Positions 8,803 to 18,300 of a stretch of 64,000 bases of DNA are shown here, piece by piece. The position numbers and the translations under genes were made by a program. Under the pieces are notes generated by a model that worked only from the letters and a program-made list of their open reading frames with translations, searched no databases and was not told the DNA's origin. The first letter of the stretch is position 1, and every line of letters starts with the position of its first letter. The stretch is from Acidipila sp. (GTDB lineage: Bacteria; Acidobacteriota; Terriglobia; Acidiferrales; UBA7541), in NCBI GenBank assembly GCA_010365215.1, contig JAAFGT010000008.1, positions 24,168 through 88,167 on the forward strand, written 5' to 3'.

Positions 8803-9359
8803 TTCCTCAACGCACCGTCGGAAAAGAGTTCAAGCGCTGGATCGTCCGGGCGCTTTTCGTTCTACTGTCCATCGACCTGGTTCTGGGAGTTTACGTCTGG
8901 CGCACCGCCGCATCCCATCCGGCCAGCGAGAAAATCGCCTTGGACAGGCTACGCGCTCGCCATCGCCAGTACGGCGACGATCTGCGGCGCGCCGAGCTCA
9001 TTCAGCAGAGACTTCCCGAAGTGGAGCGCGAGTGCAATCGGTTCTTTGAAGCGCAGTTTTTGAACACGTCTACCGGGTACTCGTCGGTGGTCGAGGACCT
9101 CGGACGTATTGCGCGCACCGCCGGCTTGCCTCCCAGCGCCATCAGCTTTAAGCAACGCGAAATAGAGAAGCGCGGTGTTGTCGAGGTGGCCGTAAGTGCT
9201 ACGGTGGAAGGGGAGTATCCCGCTCTGGTCCGCTTCGTCAACGGTCTCGAGCGTTCCGAGCATCTTTACCTGCTCGATTCGCTGAACCTCATCGACGCCC
9301 AGGAAAAGCACGTCAAACTGAACTTGCAGATGAAAACATATTTCCGGCTGGCCGGATGA
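8799..9359 (+). CDS. PilO-like pilus assembly membrane protein
   Basis: A 186-residue bitopic protein with a single N-terminal membrane helix (about 15-35, LFVLLSIDLVLGVYVW), a coiled coil (about 45-85) and a periplasmic domain ending LNLQMKTYFRLAG. The topology and coupling by 4-base overlaps to the genes on both sides (8799-8802 and 9356-9359) match PilO, which pairs with PilN to form the inner-membrane alignment complex. The sequence itself is divergent, so the name rests on architecture and position. Confidence 0.75.
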   Translation: MIPQRTVGKEFKRWIVRALFVLLSIDLVLGVYVWRTAASHPASEKIALDRLRARHRQYGDDLRRAELIQQRLPEVERECNRFFEAQFLNTSTGYSSVVEDLGRIARTAGLPPSAISFKQREIEKRGVVEVAVSATVEGEYPALVRFVNGLERSEHLYLLDSLNLIDAQEKHVKLNLQMKTYFRLAG

Positions 9360-9895
9360 CGCAGCGCAATCAATTGCGCGTTTTGGGCGGCCTGGCAGCT
9401 TTGCTGCTGTTGCTGCTGTTTGTGTATTTTTATGGGCAAAGCGCTTCGCCCCTTGCTGCGGGCCTCGGTGGGGAAGAGAAGTTCACACCCATTGACGTTA
9501 AAGATCCGGCTTTGCGGCTCGACCGGCTGGAGCGCATCCGCAAGCTGGCCTATCCGGGAATGAAGCGGGACATCTTCAGCGGCCAGCGGCCAGCTCCACC
9601 TCCGCCACCCGTGGTCGCCAGGGTTGTGCCGCCTCCGGTGATTGTCGATTCGGGCCCGCCGCCACTTGAGTTGCCGTTCAAATTTTACGGTCTCACTGTG
9701 GATCCTCGTTCCGGCAAACGCCGCGCCTTCTTCACCACCGGCGAGGACGTGATGATCGCTTCGGAAGGCGACACGTTGATGACGAAATTTCGCCTGCTGC
9801 GAATCGGCAACAGTTCCGCCGACTTTGAAGAGGTTGGCAGCGGTCGCCACGCTTCACTTACGCTGGAGCAGCCGGTGCAACCGCCGCAGGGATGA
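9356..9895 (+). CDS. PilP-position periplasmic protein of the pilus operon
   Basis: A 179-residue protein with an N-terminal membrane anchor (residues 9-26, seven Leu in a row of eight to nine) and no lipobox cysteine. Residues 70-100 are Pro-rich (RPAPPPPPVVARVVPPP), followed by a beta-rich C-terminal region (about 103-170) including FYGLTVDPRSGKRRAFFTT. In Pilus/T2SS systems this position encodes PilP or GspC, which link the inner-membrane complex to the secretin and also have a Pro-rich linker plus a beta domain. I infer the role from order and layout, not from recognised residues. Confidence 0.6.
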   Translation: MTQRNQLRVLGGLAALLLLLLFVYFYGQSASPLAAGLGGEEKFTPIDVKDPALRLDRLERIRKLAYPGMKRDIFSGQRPAPPPPPVVARVVPPPVIVDSGPPPLELPFKFYGLTVDPRSGKRRAFFTTGEDVMIASEGDTLMTKFRLLRIGNSSADFEEVGSGRHASLTLEQPVQPPQG

Positions 9896-9908
9896 AGAGC
9901 TAACGAAG

Positions 9909-10856
9909 ATGAGAGCGATAGTAATAAAAAACATACACGAAAAAGTGGAGCAAGGCAGCGCCACGCCCTGCCATCCGAATGGCCGCCGTTCACGGCGGCA
10001 TCGGTCCGGTGATTCCGGCTATGCGCTCCTGGCGGTTATTTTTCTGGTAGGAAGTATGGTTCTGGCCGCGGCTGTAGCTGCGCCGGTGATTCTTACGCAA
10101 GGGAAGCGCGACAAAGAAGAAGAACTCATCTGGCGTGGAGAGCAGCACGTCCGCGCCATCCGTCTCTACTATCGGAAGTACGGCCGGTTTCCGAAAGCCA
10201 TCGAGGACCTGAGCAAAGCCAAAAACAACATCCGCTTTTTGCGCCAGCCCTACAAAGATGTGATGAATCACGAGGACGGCTCGTGGCGCATGATTTACGT
10301 CGGCCCCACCGGGCAGCTAATCGGCAGCGTCACGCGAGCCAGCATTACCGGACTGCCTCAGCCACCGAACCCTGCAGCAGCTGCCGGCGCGAAACAGCCG
10401 CCCGCGGGCACGGCGGTGCCGTCCGCCACCCAGAAAGCGCTGGCAAATCCCAACGCGAATCCGAATCCCGACCCCAACGCGAATCCTAACCTAGACCAGA
10501 ATCCGAATCCGGAGGGCGACCCCAGCGGCCAGAACCCGGTGGAAGTTGTCGCCACGCCCGTGGCGCCTGTCGCTGCTCCGAAATCCGGTGCGGCCGAGAC
10601 CGCTTTGCCCGGGCAGGGGCAAGTTTTCGGTGGAAACCTGATCGGTGTTGCCAGCAAGACGGACAAGAGCTCGATTAAATTTTATAAAGGCTACGGAAAG
10701 TATAAGGAGTGGGAGTTTATCTGGGACCCCCAAGCCGAGGCCGCCGCAGCCGCCGGGCTCACCATTAACCAGTCCGGCGTGCAACCGAATCAGCAGCAAA
10801 GTTTGTTTCCGCCGCCCCCGCCGCAGCAACCACCGGCGAACCCGCCGCAGCAGTAA
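9909..10856 (+). CDS. Pseudopilin-like protein with Asn-Pro-rich linker
   Basis: A 315-residue protein from ATG 9909. After a basic 35-residue leader it has GYALLAVIFLVGSMVLAAAV, a hydrophobic N-terminal helix like that of type II/IV pseudopilins, though without an obvious prepilin-peptidase Gly-Phe-Thr-Leu-Ile-Glu site. A pseudopilin-type head follows (WRGEQHVRAIRLYYRKYGRF), resembling GspG-like proteins. Residues about 182-215 repeat Asn-Pro dipeptides (NPNANPNPDPNANPN), and the C-terminus is Gln/Pro-rich. It closes the pilus operon (13 bases after the previous gene). Function as minor pilin or processivity factor is inference. Confidence 0.68.
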   Translation: MRAIVIKNIHEKVEQGSATPCHPNGRRSRRHRSGDSGYALLAVIFLVGSMVLAAAVAAPVILTQGKRDKEEELIWRGEQHVRAIRLYYRKYGRFPKAIEDLSKAKNNIRFLRQPYKDVMNHEDGSWRMIYVGPTGQLIGSVTRASITGLPQPPNPAAAAGAKQPPAGTAVPSATQKALANPNANPNPDPNANPNLDQNPNPEGDPSGQNPVEVVATPVAPVAAPKSGAAETALPGQGQVFGGNLIGVASKTDKSSIKFYKGYGKYKEWEFIWDPQAEAAAAAGLTINQSGVQPNQQQSLFPPPPPQQPPANPPQQ

Positions 10857-10878
10857 GCCGCGGACACAGATCATCCTG

Positions 10879-10906
10879 CATCCTGAGCGATGCGAGGAAT
10901 CTGCTC
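10879..10906 (+). repeat. Interspersed intergenic repeat, copy A
   Basis: CATCCTGAGCGATGCGAGG and the following AATCTGCTC match the consensus of four other copies in this window (GTCATYCCGRGCGCRGCGAGGRATCTG). It lies in the convergent gap between the pseudopilin-like gene and the HAD phosphatase gene. Confidence 0.65.
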
Positions 10907-10910
10907 GTAT

Positions 10911-11750
10911 TCACCCTTGCCCCAGCGCATATCTCTCAATCGCCATGGCCACGCCGGCGTCGTCGTTGCTTCCGGTCACCGCCCAGCCGTTGGCCTTCAA
11001 TTCCTGCACGGCATTTCCCATAACGACGGGCAGACCCGCATACTCCAGCATCTCGCGGTCATTCAGGTTGTCGCCAATCGCCATTATCGATTCGCGCGTG
11101 TAGCCCTGACGCCTGGCCCAGCGCTCCAGTGTCTTTCCTTTGGTGACATCGGCGTGCAGCACGTCCACCAGCGAGAAGTCGCGGCTCTCATATTCCGTCA
11201 GCGCCACGGAAAACTTTTCGCGGTAGTCCAGTTTGTCCAGCCGCGCGGCGATTTCGCGCATGAGCGCCACAGTTCCGGTGAACATCACTTGAATAGGGTC
11301 TTCCACCAGGCACGACTCGAGCGGCGTCACCTCCCCGATAAATTCGCGGTTGCGCTCCCAATATCCCTTGCGCGATGGATGTTCCCAGTCCAGCGCTTCG
11401 AACATGATCTGGTTCTCGCGTGGCCGGTTGAACACCACGGTGGTGGTGTTGCGCTGATCCATCGTCGCCGCGAGGATGCTCCGGGCAATCTCCCGCCCCA
11501 GCAGCGTGCGGAGAAACGTCTCGCCCCCTTTTGACTTCACCAACGCGCCGTTATTGACGATCATGGTCAGCGCCCGGTCGATCTGCTTTGCCACCGGCAG
11601 CGCGAAGTCGAATCGACGCCCGGTGACCAGCGCCACTTCAATTCCGCTGTCCACCGCGCGAGAGATGGCGCGCAGGTTGGCCGCCGGGATTTTGAAACTG
11701 CTGTCGAGCAGCGTCCCGTCGATGTCGATTCCAATCAGCCGAATGGCCAT
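10911..11750 (-). CDS. Cof-type HAD-superfamily phosphatase
   Basis: A 279-residue phosphatase from ATG 11750. The catalytic motif I is GIDIDGTLLDSS near the N-terminus; motif II is LVTGR; motif III/IV is KGKTLERWARRQG with AIGDNLNDREML, where the Asp pair binds Mg. The cap domain between them is of the C2 (Cof) type, acting on small phosphorylated metabolites such as sugar phosphates or FMN/PLP; the substrate cannot be read from sequence. It is divergent from the reductase gene at 11876, and a -10-like TAGAAT lies only 5 bases before ATG. Confidence 0.9.
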   Translation of the reverse strand: MAIRLIGIDIDGTLLDSSFKIPAANLRAISRAVDSGIEVALVTGRRFDFALPVAKQIDRALTMIVNNGALVKSKGGETFLRTLLGREIARSILAATMDQRNTTTVVFNRPRENQIMFEALDWEHPSRKGYWERNREFIGEVTPLESCLVEDPIQVMFTGTVALMREIAARLDKLDYREKFSVALTEYESRDFSLVDVLHADVTKGKTLERWARRQGYTRESIMAIGDNLNDREMLEYAGLPVVMGNAVQELKANGWAVTGSNDDAGVAMAIERYALGQG

Positions 11751-11755
11751 AAACA

Positions 11756-11761
11756 ATTCTA
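11756..11761 (-). promoter_or_regulatory. -10 element for the HAD phosphatase gene
   Basis: TAGAAT on the minus strand, five bases before ATG 11750. This spacing would put the transcription start at or next to the A of ATG, so the mRNA would be leaderless. Confidence 0.35.
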
Positions 11762-11857
11762 TCGTGTTTTGACGGCGCTGCCCGTCTGTTGCAAAGGGAA
11801 ATCAGCAGAGCTTCACAGCGCCGGGTAACTTTCTTCTGCGGTCGCCGGCGCTGTTTG

Positions 11858-11866
11858 TGATAAATC
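11858..11866 (+). promoter_or_regulatory. Extended -10 element before the reductase gene
   Basis: TGA-TAAATC ends nine bases before ATG 11876. The spacing suggests a leader of only a few bases. Confidence 0.35.
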
Positions 11867-11875
11867 TTGCTGGCG

Positions 11876-12772
11876 ATGAAAGTCCTGATCACCGGCACGG
11901 GCGGCCTGCTGGGCCACGGCCTTGCGCGGGTGTTTGCCGGGCGCCACGACGTCCGGCCGGTCACCCGCGCCGACGCCGACATCACCGATCTTGCCGCCGT
12001 GCGTGCCTGCTTTGGGCGCTGGCGACCTGAGATAGTCATTCATCCAGCGGCCATACCGGACATCGACGAGTGCGAACGAAATCCGGCGCTGGCGCAGCGC
12101 GTGAACGTGGAAGGCACGCGAACTGTCGTTCAGGCTGCCCGAGAAATTGGCGCCGCCATCGTCCACATTTCCACCGACGCTGTTTTCGACGGCAAAAAGA
12201 ATTCACCCTACGACATTGACGACCCGGTGGCTCCTCTCAGTGTTTATGGCCGCACCAAAGTGGAGGCCGAGCGCATCGTCGCGGCTTACCCAGCTCACTG
12301 GATTCTGCGCATTCCACTTCTATTTGGGCCGCGCGCCGCCGGCCATCCCAGTCCTGATTTCGTCGAAAAGGGTCTGCGCCTGGTAGCCGCGGGCAAGCAA
12401 TACATCGTTGCCAGCGACCAGTTGGGTTCGGCGCTTTACACGCTGGACGCTGGCCGGGCGATTGAGCAACTGATACTCAAGTCCACTCCAAGCGCCCCGA
12501 CCTTTGGCCTTTACCATCTCTCGAACGCAGGCTCATGCACGCGATATGAGCTTGCCCGCCGCGCCGCGGAGATTGCCGGCCTCGACGCGAGTTTGGTGGT
12601 GGGCAAGCCGCTGGCGGAAATGGGGCCGCGTGCGCCGCGCTTGCGTTACGCGGTCATGACTCTCGACTCCCTGGCCAAAGTGGGCGTAGCCCCGTTGCGC
12701 CAGTGGCCGCTCGCTCTCGAGGAATTCATTCACTCGCTCGGTGGGGGCGAGAAACTTGCCCTGAAAAACTGA
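11876..12772 (+). CDS. RmlD-like NAD(P)-dependent sugar-nucleotide reductase family protein
   Basis: A 298-residue extended short-chain dehydrogenase. The Rossmann motif GTGGLLGHGLA is at residues 7-17, followed by a dTDP-4-dehydrorhamnose-reductase-like segment HPAAIPDIDECERNP (about 59-73) and the catalytic YGRTKVEAE (Tyr and Lys of the YxxxK pair near 124-128). A protein of this family reduces a nucleotide-linked keto sugar, but no other rhamnose genes are nearby, and RmlD-like paralogues of unknown substrate are common. ATG 11876 is preferred over TTG 11867. Confidence 0.85.
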   Translation: MKVLITGTGGLLGHGLARVFAGRHDVRPVTRADADITDLAAVRACFGRWRPEIVIHPAAIPDIDECERNPALAQRVNVEGTRTVVQAAREIGAAIVHISTDAVFDGKKNSPYDIDDPVAPLSVYGRTKVEAERIVAAYPAHWILRIPLLFGPRAAGHPSPDFVEKGLRLVAAGKQYIVASDQLGSALYTLDAGRAIEQLILKSTPSAPTFGLYHLSNAGSCTRYELARRAAEIAGLDASLVVGKPLAEMGPRAPRLRYAVMTLDSLAKVGVAPLRQWPLALEEFIHSLGGGEKLALKN

Positions 12773-12856
12773 GATGAGCGTCACAGTAAAGCCAAGCGCG
12801 CAATACCCTTCGGCCTGGTGATAGAAGCGGCCGCGCAAGGAGTGAGCCCATCGCCG

Positions 12857-12865
12857 TGATAAACT
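12857..12865 (+). promoter_or_regulatory. Extended -10 element before thrC
   Basis: TGA-TAAACT, nine bases before ATG 12875, with no Shine-Dalgarno sequence between. The arrangement implies a very short or absent 5' leader. Confidence 0.4.
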
Positions 12866-12874
12866 TACGCACTT

Positions 12875-14059
12875 ATGCTCTCAACGATTACTCATCTGGA
12901 ATGCTCGCGCTGCGCGAAGACCTATCCTCACGATCGCTTGCAGAATCTGTGCACCTGCGGGATGCCGTTGCTGGCGCGTTACAACCTGGCGGCCGCCAAG
13001 AAAACGCTCACCCCTGAAAATCTCTCGCGTCGCGCGCCGGACATGTGGCGCTATTCGGAAGTCCTCCCGGGCGGAGCTCCGGTCACGCTGGGCGAGGGCA
13101 TGACGCCGCTGGTGCGCTGTGAGCGGCTCAGCGCGGCCCTGGGACTAACGCGTTTATACATAAAAGACGAAGGCCTCAATCCCACGGGCTCGTTCAAGGC
13201 GCGTGGCCTTTCCGCCGCGGTCACTTGCGCAAAAGCCCTCGGCGCGAAGACGCTGGCGATTCCCACGGCAGGCAATGCTGGCGGCGCCTTGGCCGCTTAT
13301 GCTGCTCGCGCGGGCCTGAAGGCCGTAGTGGCCATGCCCCGGGATACTCCGCGCTGCAACGTCATGGAGTGCCAGGCCACGGGAGCAGAAGTGCACATGA
13401 TTGACGGGCTGATCTCCGACTGCGCGCGTTACGTGGCCGAACGCAAGGATAGCGAAGGCTGGTTCGACGTCTCCACGCTCAAAGAGCCCTACCGCGTGGA
13501 AGGGAAAAAAACTATGGGCTACGAGCTGTGGGAACAGTTTGGCGGCCGGCTCCCGGACGTGATTTTCTATCCTACCGGCGGCGGCGTGGGGATGATCGGC
13601 ATGGCCAAAGCTTTCGACGAAATGGAAGCCATGGGATGGATCGGCGCGGCGCGCCCGCGAATGGTTGTGGTGCAGGCCGCCGGTTGTGCGCCGGTGGTCG
13701 AGGCCTTTGCCAGCGGCGCGGCCCATGCGGAATTCTGCCAGAATGCGTCTACCATCGCGTCCGGGCTGCGTGTGCCCAAGCCGCTCGGTGACTTTTTGCT
13801 GTTGAATACATTACGCGCCACCGGCGGCACTGCGATCGCCATCAGCGATGCCGAAATTCTTGCGACGGGACGCGAGCTGGCTGCTGCGGAAGGAATTTTT
13901 GCCGCGCCCGAAGGCGCTGCCACCGTGGCCGCCGCGCGCCATCTGGCTGCGCGAAAATGGCTTGCCGCGGACGAAAAGATCGTGCTGTTTAACACCGGCA
14001 CCGGCTACAAGTACAGCGAAGCCTGGGAAAAGGCGCTGGCGCCTCTCACGGTCAGCTGA
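12875..14059 (+). CDS. thrC: Threonine synthase
   Basis: Converts O-phosphohomoserine to threonine with pyridoxal phosphate. The 394-residue protein starts with a zinc-ribbon-like segment (Cys pairs CSRC and CTC, residues 10-30). The PLP lysine is in NPTGSFKARG (about 105-114), the phosphate loop is TAGNAGGALAAYAARA (about 132-147), and the glycine-rich PTGGGVGMIG follows near 232-241. Length and motifs match the short archaeal/plant-type threonine synthase rather than the E. coli form. It is monocistronic; no other threonine genes are adjacent. Confidence 0.92.
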   Translation: MLSTITHLECSRCAKTYPHDRLQNLCTCGMPLLARYNLAAAKKTLTPENLSRRAPDMWRYSEVLPGGAPVTLGEGMTPLVRCERLSAALGLTRLYIKDEGLNPTGSFKARGLSAAVTCAKALGAKTLAIPTAGNAGGALAAYAARAGLKAVVAMPRDTPRCNVMECQATGAEVHMIDGLISDCARYVAERKDSEGWFDVSTLKEPYRVEGKKTMGYELWEQFGGRLPDVIFYPTGGGVGMIGMAKAFDEMEAMGWIGAARPRMVVVQAAGCAPVVEAFASGAAHAEFCQNASTIASGLRVPKPLGDFLLLNTLRATGGTAIAISDAEILATGRELAAAEGIFAAPEGAATVAAARHLAARKWLAADEKIVLFNTGTGYKYSEAWEKALAPLTVS

Positions 14060-14147
14060 AAGCGGGCGGCGCGAGCAGAAGCGACAAGCATGTTTCCGCA
14101 TCGACAACCAATAGCTGCTTCCGCTCAAACGGAGATCAGCGAGCGAG

Positions 14148-14156
14148 TGCTAAAAT
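14148..14156 (+). promoter_or_regulatory. Extended -10 promoter for the 14178 gene
   Basis: TGC-TAAAAT, identical to the element before the Crp/Fnr-type gene, 21 bases before ATG 14178. Confidence 0.5.
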
Positions 14157-14157
14157 C

Positions 14158-14179
14158 GAGGTCTGGATGAGGTCTGGAT
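14158..14179. repeat. Two tandem copies of an 11-base unit overlapping a start codon
   Basis: GAGGTCTGGAT occurs twice in tandem; the second copy runs into the ATGATG start of the following gene and the GAGG inside it may act as ribosome site. Confidence 0.6.
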
Positions 14180-14957
14180 GATGATCCGTTGCACGACATT
14201 TTGCGTGACATTAGTATTTCTGCTTGCGGCCGCTTCTGCCGCCTCACCTCAGGAGCCGGCGAAATCTCGTCCCGCGGCGCCGGTAGTGGCGGAGAAAGTT
14301 CCTACCGTTGAGCAGGTACTCGACGCCTATTTCAAAGCGATTGGCGGCCTCGACGTCATTCGCAAATTCTCCAGCCGGGTCATGAAAGGATCGTTTGCAG
14401 CGCCGGCCATGGGCGTCACCGGTACAGCCGAAATCTACAAGGCGGCGCCCGATAAGATGTATTCTCTTGTGCATATCGAATCGGTTGGAGATTTTGTCCA
14501 AGGGTACGATGGCCAGGTGGGGTGGTCTTCGGATCCTAACAGCGGCTTCCGCGAGCTTGCCGGAGAGGAATTATCCGACAGCCGGCGTCAGAGCCAGTTT
14601 TATCACGAGCTCCATTTCATCGAAATCTACCCGGAGCGGCGCGTCATCGGCAAGGTCAAAGTCGACGAAAAGGACGCCTGGGTAGTTGAGGCCGCGGCGC
14701 CCGAGGCGGCTCCTGAGAAGTTCTATTTTGACGTAGAGTCCGGCCTGATGGTACGGCACGATTCCATCCAAATCACTGCGCAATCTCGCGTCAGCATCGA
14801 ACAATATTTTTCAGATTACACTTTGGTGGATGGCTTGCGTTTGCCCACGACCGTCCGGCACATCGACCCGCAGATCACCTGGCAAGTGCATTTTACCGAC
14901 ATCGCGCAGAACGTCCCGATCGAGGCGTCGAAATTCGCCAAACCCACGGCACAATAA
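14178..14957 (+). CDS. Secreted LolA-fold-like protein of unknown function
   Basis: A 259-residue protein with a Sec signal peptide (FCVTLVFLLAAASAASPQE, cleavage near residue 23). Residues 45-250 have the layout of outer-membrane lipoprotein-sorting proteins common in acidobacteria: VEQVLDAYFKAIGGLDVIRK, then alternating beta strands with KMYSLVHIESVGDFVQGYDG and LVDGLRLPTTVRH. No lipobox is present. It probably binds a lipid or lipoprotein in the periplasm, but this is inferred from fold-level resemblance only. ATG 14178 or 14181 could be the start. Confidence 0.72.
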   Translation: MMIRCTTFCVTLVFLLAAASAASPQEPAKSRPAAPVVAEKVPTVEQVLDAYFKAIGGLDVIRKFSSRVMKGSFAAPAMGVTGTAEIYKAAPDKMYSLVHIESVGDFVQGYDGQVGWSSDPNSGFRELAGEELSDSRRQSQFYHELHFIEIYPERRVIGKVKVDEKDAWVVEAAAPEAAPEKFYFDVESGLMVRHDSIQITAQSRVSIEQYFSDYTLVDGLRLPTTVRHIDPQITWQVHFTDIAQNVPIEASKFAKPTAQ

Positions 14958-14974
14958 TCGTTGAGGAAGTTTTG

Positions 14975-15304
14975 TCACGCCGCCGGCGGCTCGGCCCCGG
15001 TCTGCCAAAACGTTTCCACGGGATCGAGCAGCGCAATTCCATAGCTCCATCGCCCGTTGAGCTTGGCTACGCTACGCCAAGCGATGCGGCATTGGCTGCT
15101 GACCCCGGAATTGAGGTTGGTCAGCTTGAGTCTGTCGTTGAGCTGCAGTTCCGCGGAAAGCGCGATCAGCGCTCCAGCCCGGTTGATCAACAGCGTGTTG
15201 GTCTCTTCCAACAGGGGCTGATGATTGCGGTCGCGCCCTTCCACGCGCAAGGGTATTTTTGCCGGTACGCGCGGGCTGCCCCGCAGATCGCTCTGGTCTG
15301 GCAT
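14975..15304 (-). CDS. PilZ-like domain protein
   Basis: A 109-residue single-domain protein from ATG 15304 (an upstream TTG at 15364 would add 20 residues). RGSPR followed by VPAKIPLRVEG matches the first c-di-GMP-binding motif (RxxxR) of PilZ. The second motif, normally D/NxSxxG, reads LINRAGA, lacking the Asp and Ser, so ligand binding is uncertain. It is convergent with the preceding gene and lies 11 bases upstream of nothing on its own strand except the BNR protein gene that ends at 15376... its stop at 14975 abuts the plus-strand gene end. A regulatory role in motility or envelope is inferred. Confidence 0.7.
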   Translation of the reverse strand: MPDQSDLRGSPRVPAKIPLRVEGRDRNHQPLLEETNTLLINRAGALIALSAELQLNDRLKLTNLNSGVSSQCRIAWRSVAKLNGRWSYGIALLDPVETFWQTGAEPPAA

Positions 15305-15375
15305 CGCACGGAATGATACGGGATGTGCCGGACGAGGCGCAAGCGGCTCGCCCGGCGCTTCCAAACGCGGCCAGT

Positions 15376-18300
15376 TTATTTTTTCTGAGTCCCCGGAACC
15401 CCCACGGCAGGGAAGTGCTGTTTCTGGATTTTCTGGTTCAGCTCGGCCAGATCGCGCTCCATCACTTCTTTCCAGATGGCCATTTCCGTACTGGCCTTGG
15501 CGCGCATATCCTCGAAGTATTCATAGGACTGTTGCGTCGGCGCCGTATCCGCGCTGTCTACCACATTTTCCAGCCAGGCCAGCTTGTTGCTGAGCTTGGT
15601 CGGATAGTTGCACATGTCTTGCGAGGACCTGGCCTTCACTTCGAAGAATTCCGCTTCGGCGGGCGACATCTTCTTGTCGATAGCGCTGGAAGCGGCTAGT
15701 ACTTCCGCAGCGTTGGGATCTCCTTCGAAGCGTTTGCGAAGGCCTTCGAGCTGCGCGCGCAGGTTGCGCATTTTCATCACTGCGTCGTGCTCCTGGCCGA
15801 GCAGCTCGTCGATCTTTCCCACCAGCTCATATTGCTTTTCCAGGTCCGCTCGCGTCGTGGTGATGCGCGGGTCGAGCTTCACCTCCACCGGCGCGGTATA
15901 GCTCTTCCCGGCGACGGTCAACCTGGCCTGATACTTGCCGGGCAGCGCCATCGCTCCATGCGGCGCGCCCATGTCCCAGATGGACCCCGGCAGAAGCTCC
16001 GGCAGCTTGTAGCGCATGTCCCATACGAAGCGATGCATGCCCGCGGTGACAGGCAGGCGCTCGGAATCTTCGTCGTGCACCGGATGTTCCGGCAAAGGTT
16101 TGCCCACGACGACTTTCTCTTTGCTGGTAAAGCTGCGAATGACCTTGCCGGCAGGGTCCATGATGTCCAGAGTGATCTCGTTCTTTGCCGCATCCTTCAA
16201 ATAGTAATCAATGACCACGCCGGTGGGCGGGTTATCGGCCAGGAACGATCCGCGTGCGCGCTCGCTCCGGAAGCGGTAGGCCGGGCCCGGTGTATAGAGG
16301 TAAGTGTCGCCCTTGGCCATTTCGGCGTTCACCTGTCGCAATGGGGAGAGGTTATCCAGAATCCAGAACGCGCGGCCGTGCGTCGCCACCACTAGGTCGT
16401 CGTCCTTGATCACTAGATCGTGAATCGGCGTAGTGGGCAGGTTGAATTGCAGCGGCTGCCATTTTGCGCCGTCGTCCAGCGACACAAACACGCCCGTTTC
16501 GGTGCCCGCGTAGAGCAGGCCCTTGCGAACGGGGTCCTGTCGAATGGCGTGAGCAAAAGTATTTTCCGGAATTCCGTCGGTTATCTTCGTCCAGGTCTTT
16601 CCGTAGTCGTGGGTTTTGTAAAGATAGGGACGCAGGTCGTCAAACTTGTGACGATCCACGGCGATGTACGCCGTGGCCGCATCGGTGGGCGAAGCGTCGA
16701 GAATGCTGATCATGCTCCACTCGGGCAGAGCCTTCGGCGTGACGTTGCTCCAGTTCTTCCCCCCATCGCGCGAGAGGTGCACCATCCCGTCGTCGGTGCC
16801 GGCCCACAAAAGGTCTTTCTGAACCGGCGACTCGGCAAAGGTGAAAATTACATCGTACGTTTCCACGCTGATGTTTTCGTCAGTGATCGGGCCGCCGGAG
16901 CGCTGCTGCTTGCTCTTGTCATTGCGCGTGAGGTCCGGGCTGATGGCCGTCCAGCTCATGCCTTCGTTGGTGGACTTGAACAGAATGTTTCCGGCCATAT
17001 ACAAGACGTGCGAATCGTGCGGGGAAACGATGATGGGCTCGGTCCAATTGAAGCGGTATTTCACGTCGGCGGCTTCGTGCCCGTCGGCGTCGTCCGGCCA
17101 TACCATGATGTTCTGAACCTGCGCGGTGCGGCGGTCAAAGCGGTTTACGATGCCCCAATAATCTCCCGAGTAAATGATATTGGGATCGGCTGGATTCACC
17201 GCCACATATCCGGCTTCTCCGCCGCCGATGGGATTCCAGTCGGCGCGCCCGATAGCCCCGAAATCACTGCGGCTGGCGATTCCGATGGCGGTGTTGTCCT
17301 GCTGCGCTCCGTAAACACTATAGGGAAACCGCGTGTCCGTGGTTACGTGATAAAACTGCGCCGTCGGCTGATTGTCCTGCCGGCTCCAGGTTGCGCCCCC
17401 GTCCAGCGAAATCGTTGCGCCGCCGTCATTCGCGTTGATCATGCGCTTCGAATTATTCGGATCAATCCACAGACTGTGGTGATCGCCATGCGGCGTGGCG
17501 ATGGGCGTCCAGGTGTGGCCGCCGTCCGTCGAGCGATAAAGAGATGTATTCATCACGTAGACAGTGTCCAGGCTTTTCGGGTCCGCGGTAACGTGCGTGT
17601 AGTACCACGGGCGATTCCTCAGGCGATGGTCGTCGGTAACGTGCGTCCAGTGGTCGCCTCCATCACTCGAGCTGTAAAACCCGCCAGCATCCTCCGCCGC
17701 TTCAATGATCGCGTATACGCGGCTGGTATCCGCCCCAGATACGCTTAAACCGATTTTGCCCATCAGGCCGGTGGGCAATCCGTTGCCTTCGAGATGCTTC
17801 CAGGTGCTCCCGCCGTCGGAGGATTTGTAGATCCCGCTGCCCGGGCCGCCGCTGGTCAGGCTCCACGGGGTACGGTTCGCTTCCCAGAGCGCGGCGTAGA
17901 GCACATGCGGGTTTCCTGGATCAAATTCGACGTCCATGGCGCCGGTCTTTTCGTCCTTGTACAGAATCTTCTCCCATGTTTTTCCGCCGTCCGTGGTGCG
18001 GAATACGCCGCGCTCCGCGTTGTGTCCATAGGGATGGCCCAGCGCCGCCACATAGACGATGTCAGGATTTGTGGGGTGCACGATAACGTGGGCGATGGCA
18101 CGCGTGTCGCGCAGGCCGATGTTCGTCCAAGTTTTTCCTGCGTCTACGGACTTGTAGATTCCGTCGCCGTGCGAGATATTTCCGCGAATGCATGCCTCGC
18201 CGGTCCCGGCGTAAACGATATTGGGGTCGGAAGCGGCCACGGCTACGCTGCCGATGGAGGAAACGCTTTGCTTATCGAATAGCGGCGTCCAGGTCATACC

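Noticed and set aside
10440..10540. Resemblance of the Asn-Pro repeats to the malaria circumsporozoite repeats
   Set aside because: Low-complexity convergence; the surrounding protein is pilin-like and the repeat is short and irregular.
16420..17748. A 442-codon plus-strand frame opposite the BNR-repeat gene
   Set aside because: The minus-strand protein has repeated Asp-box motifs through the same region; the opposite frame has no domain and is a shadow.
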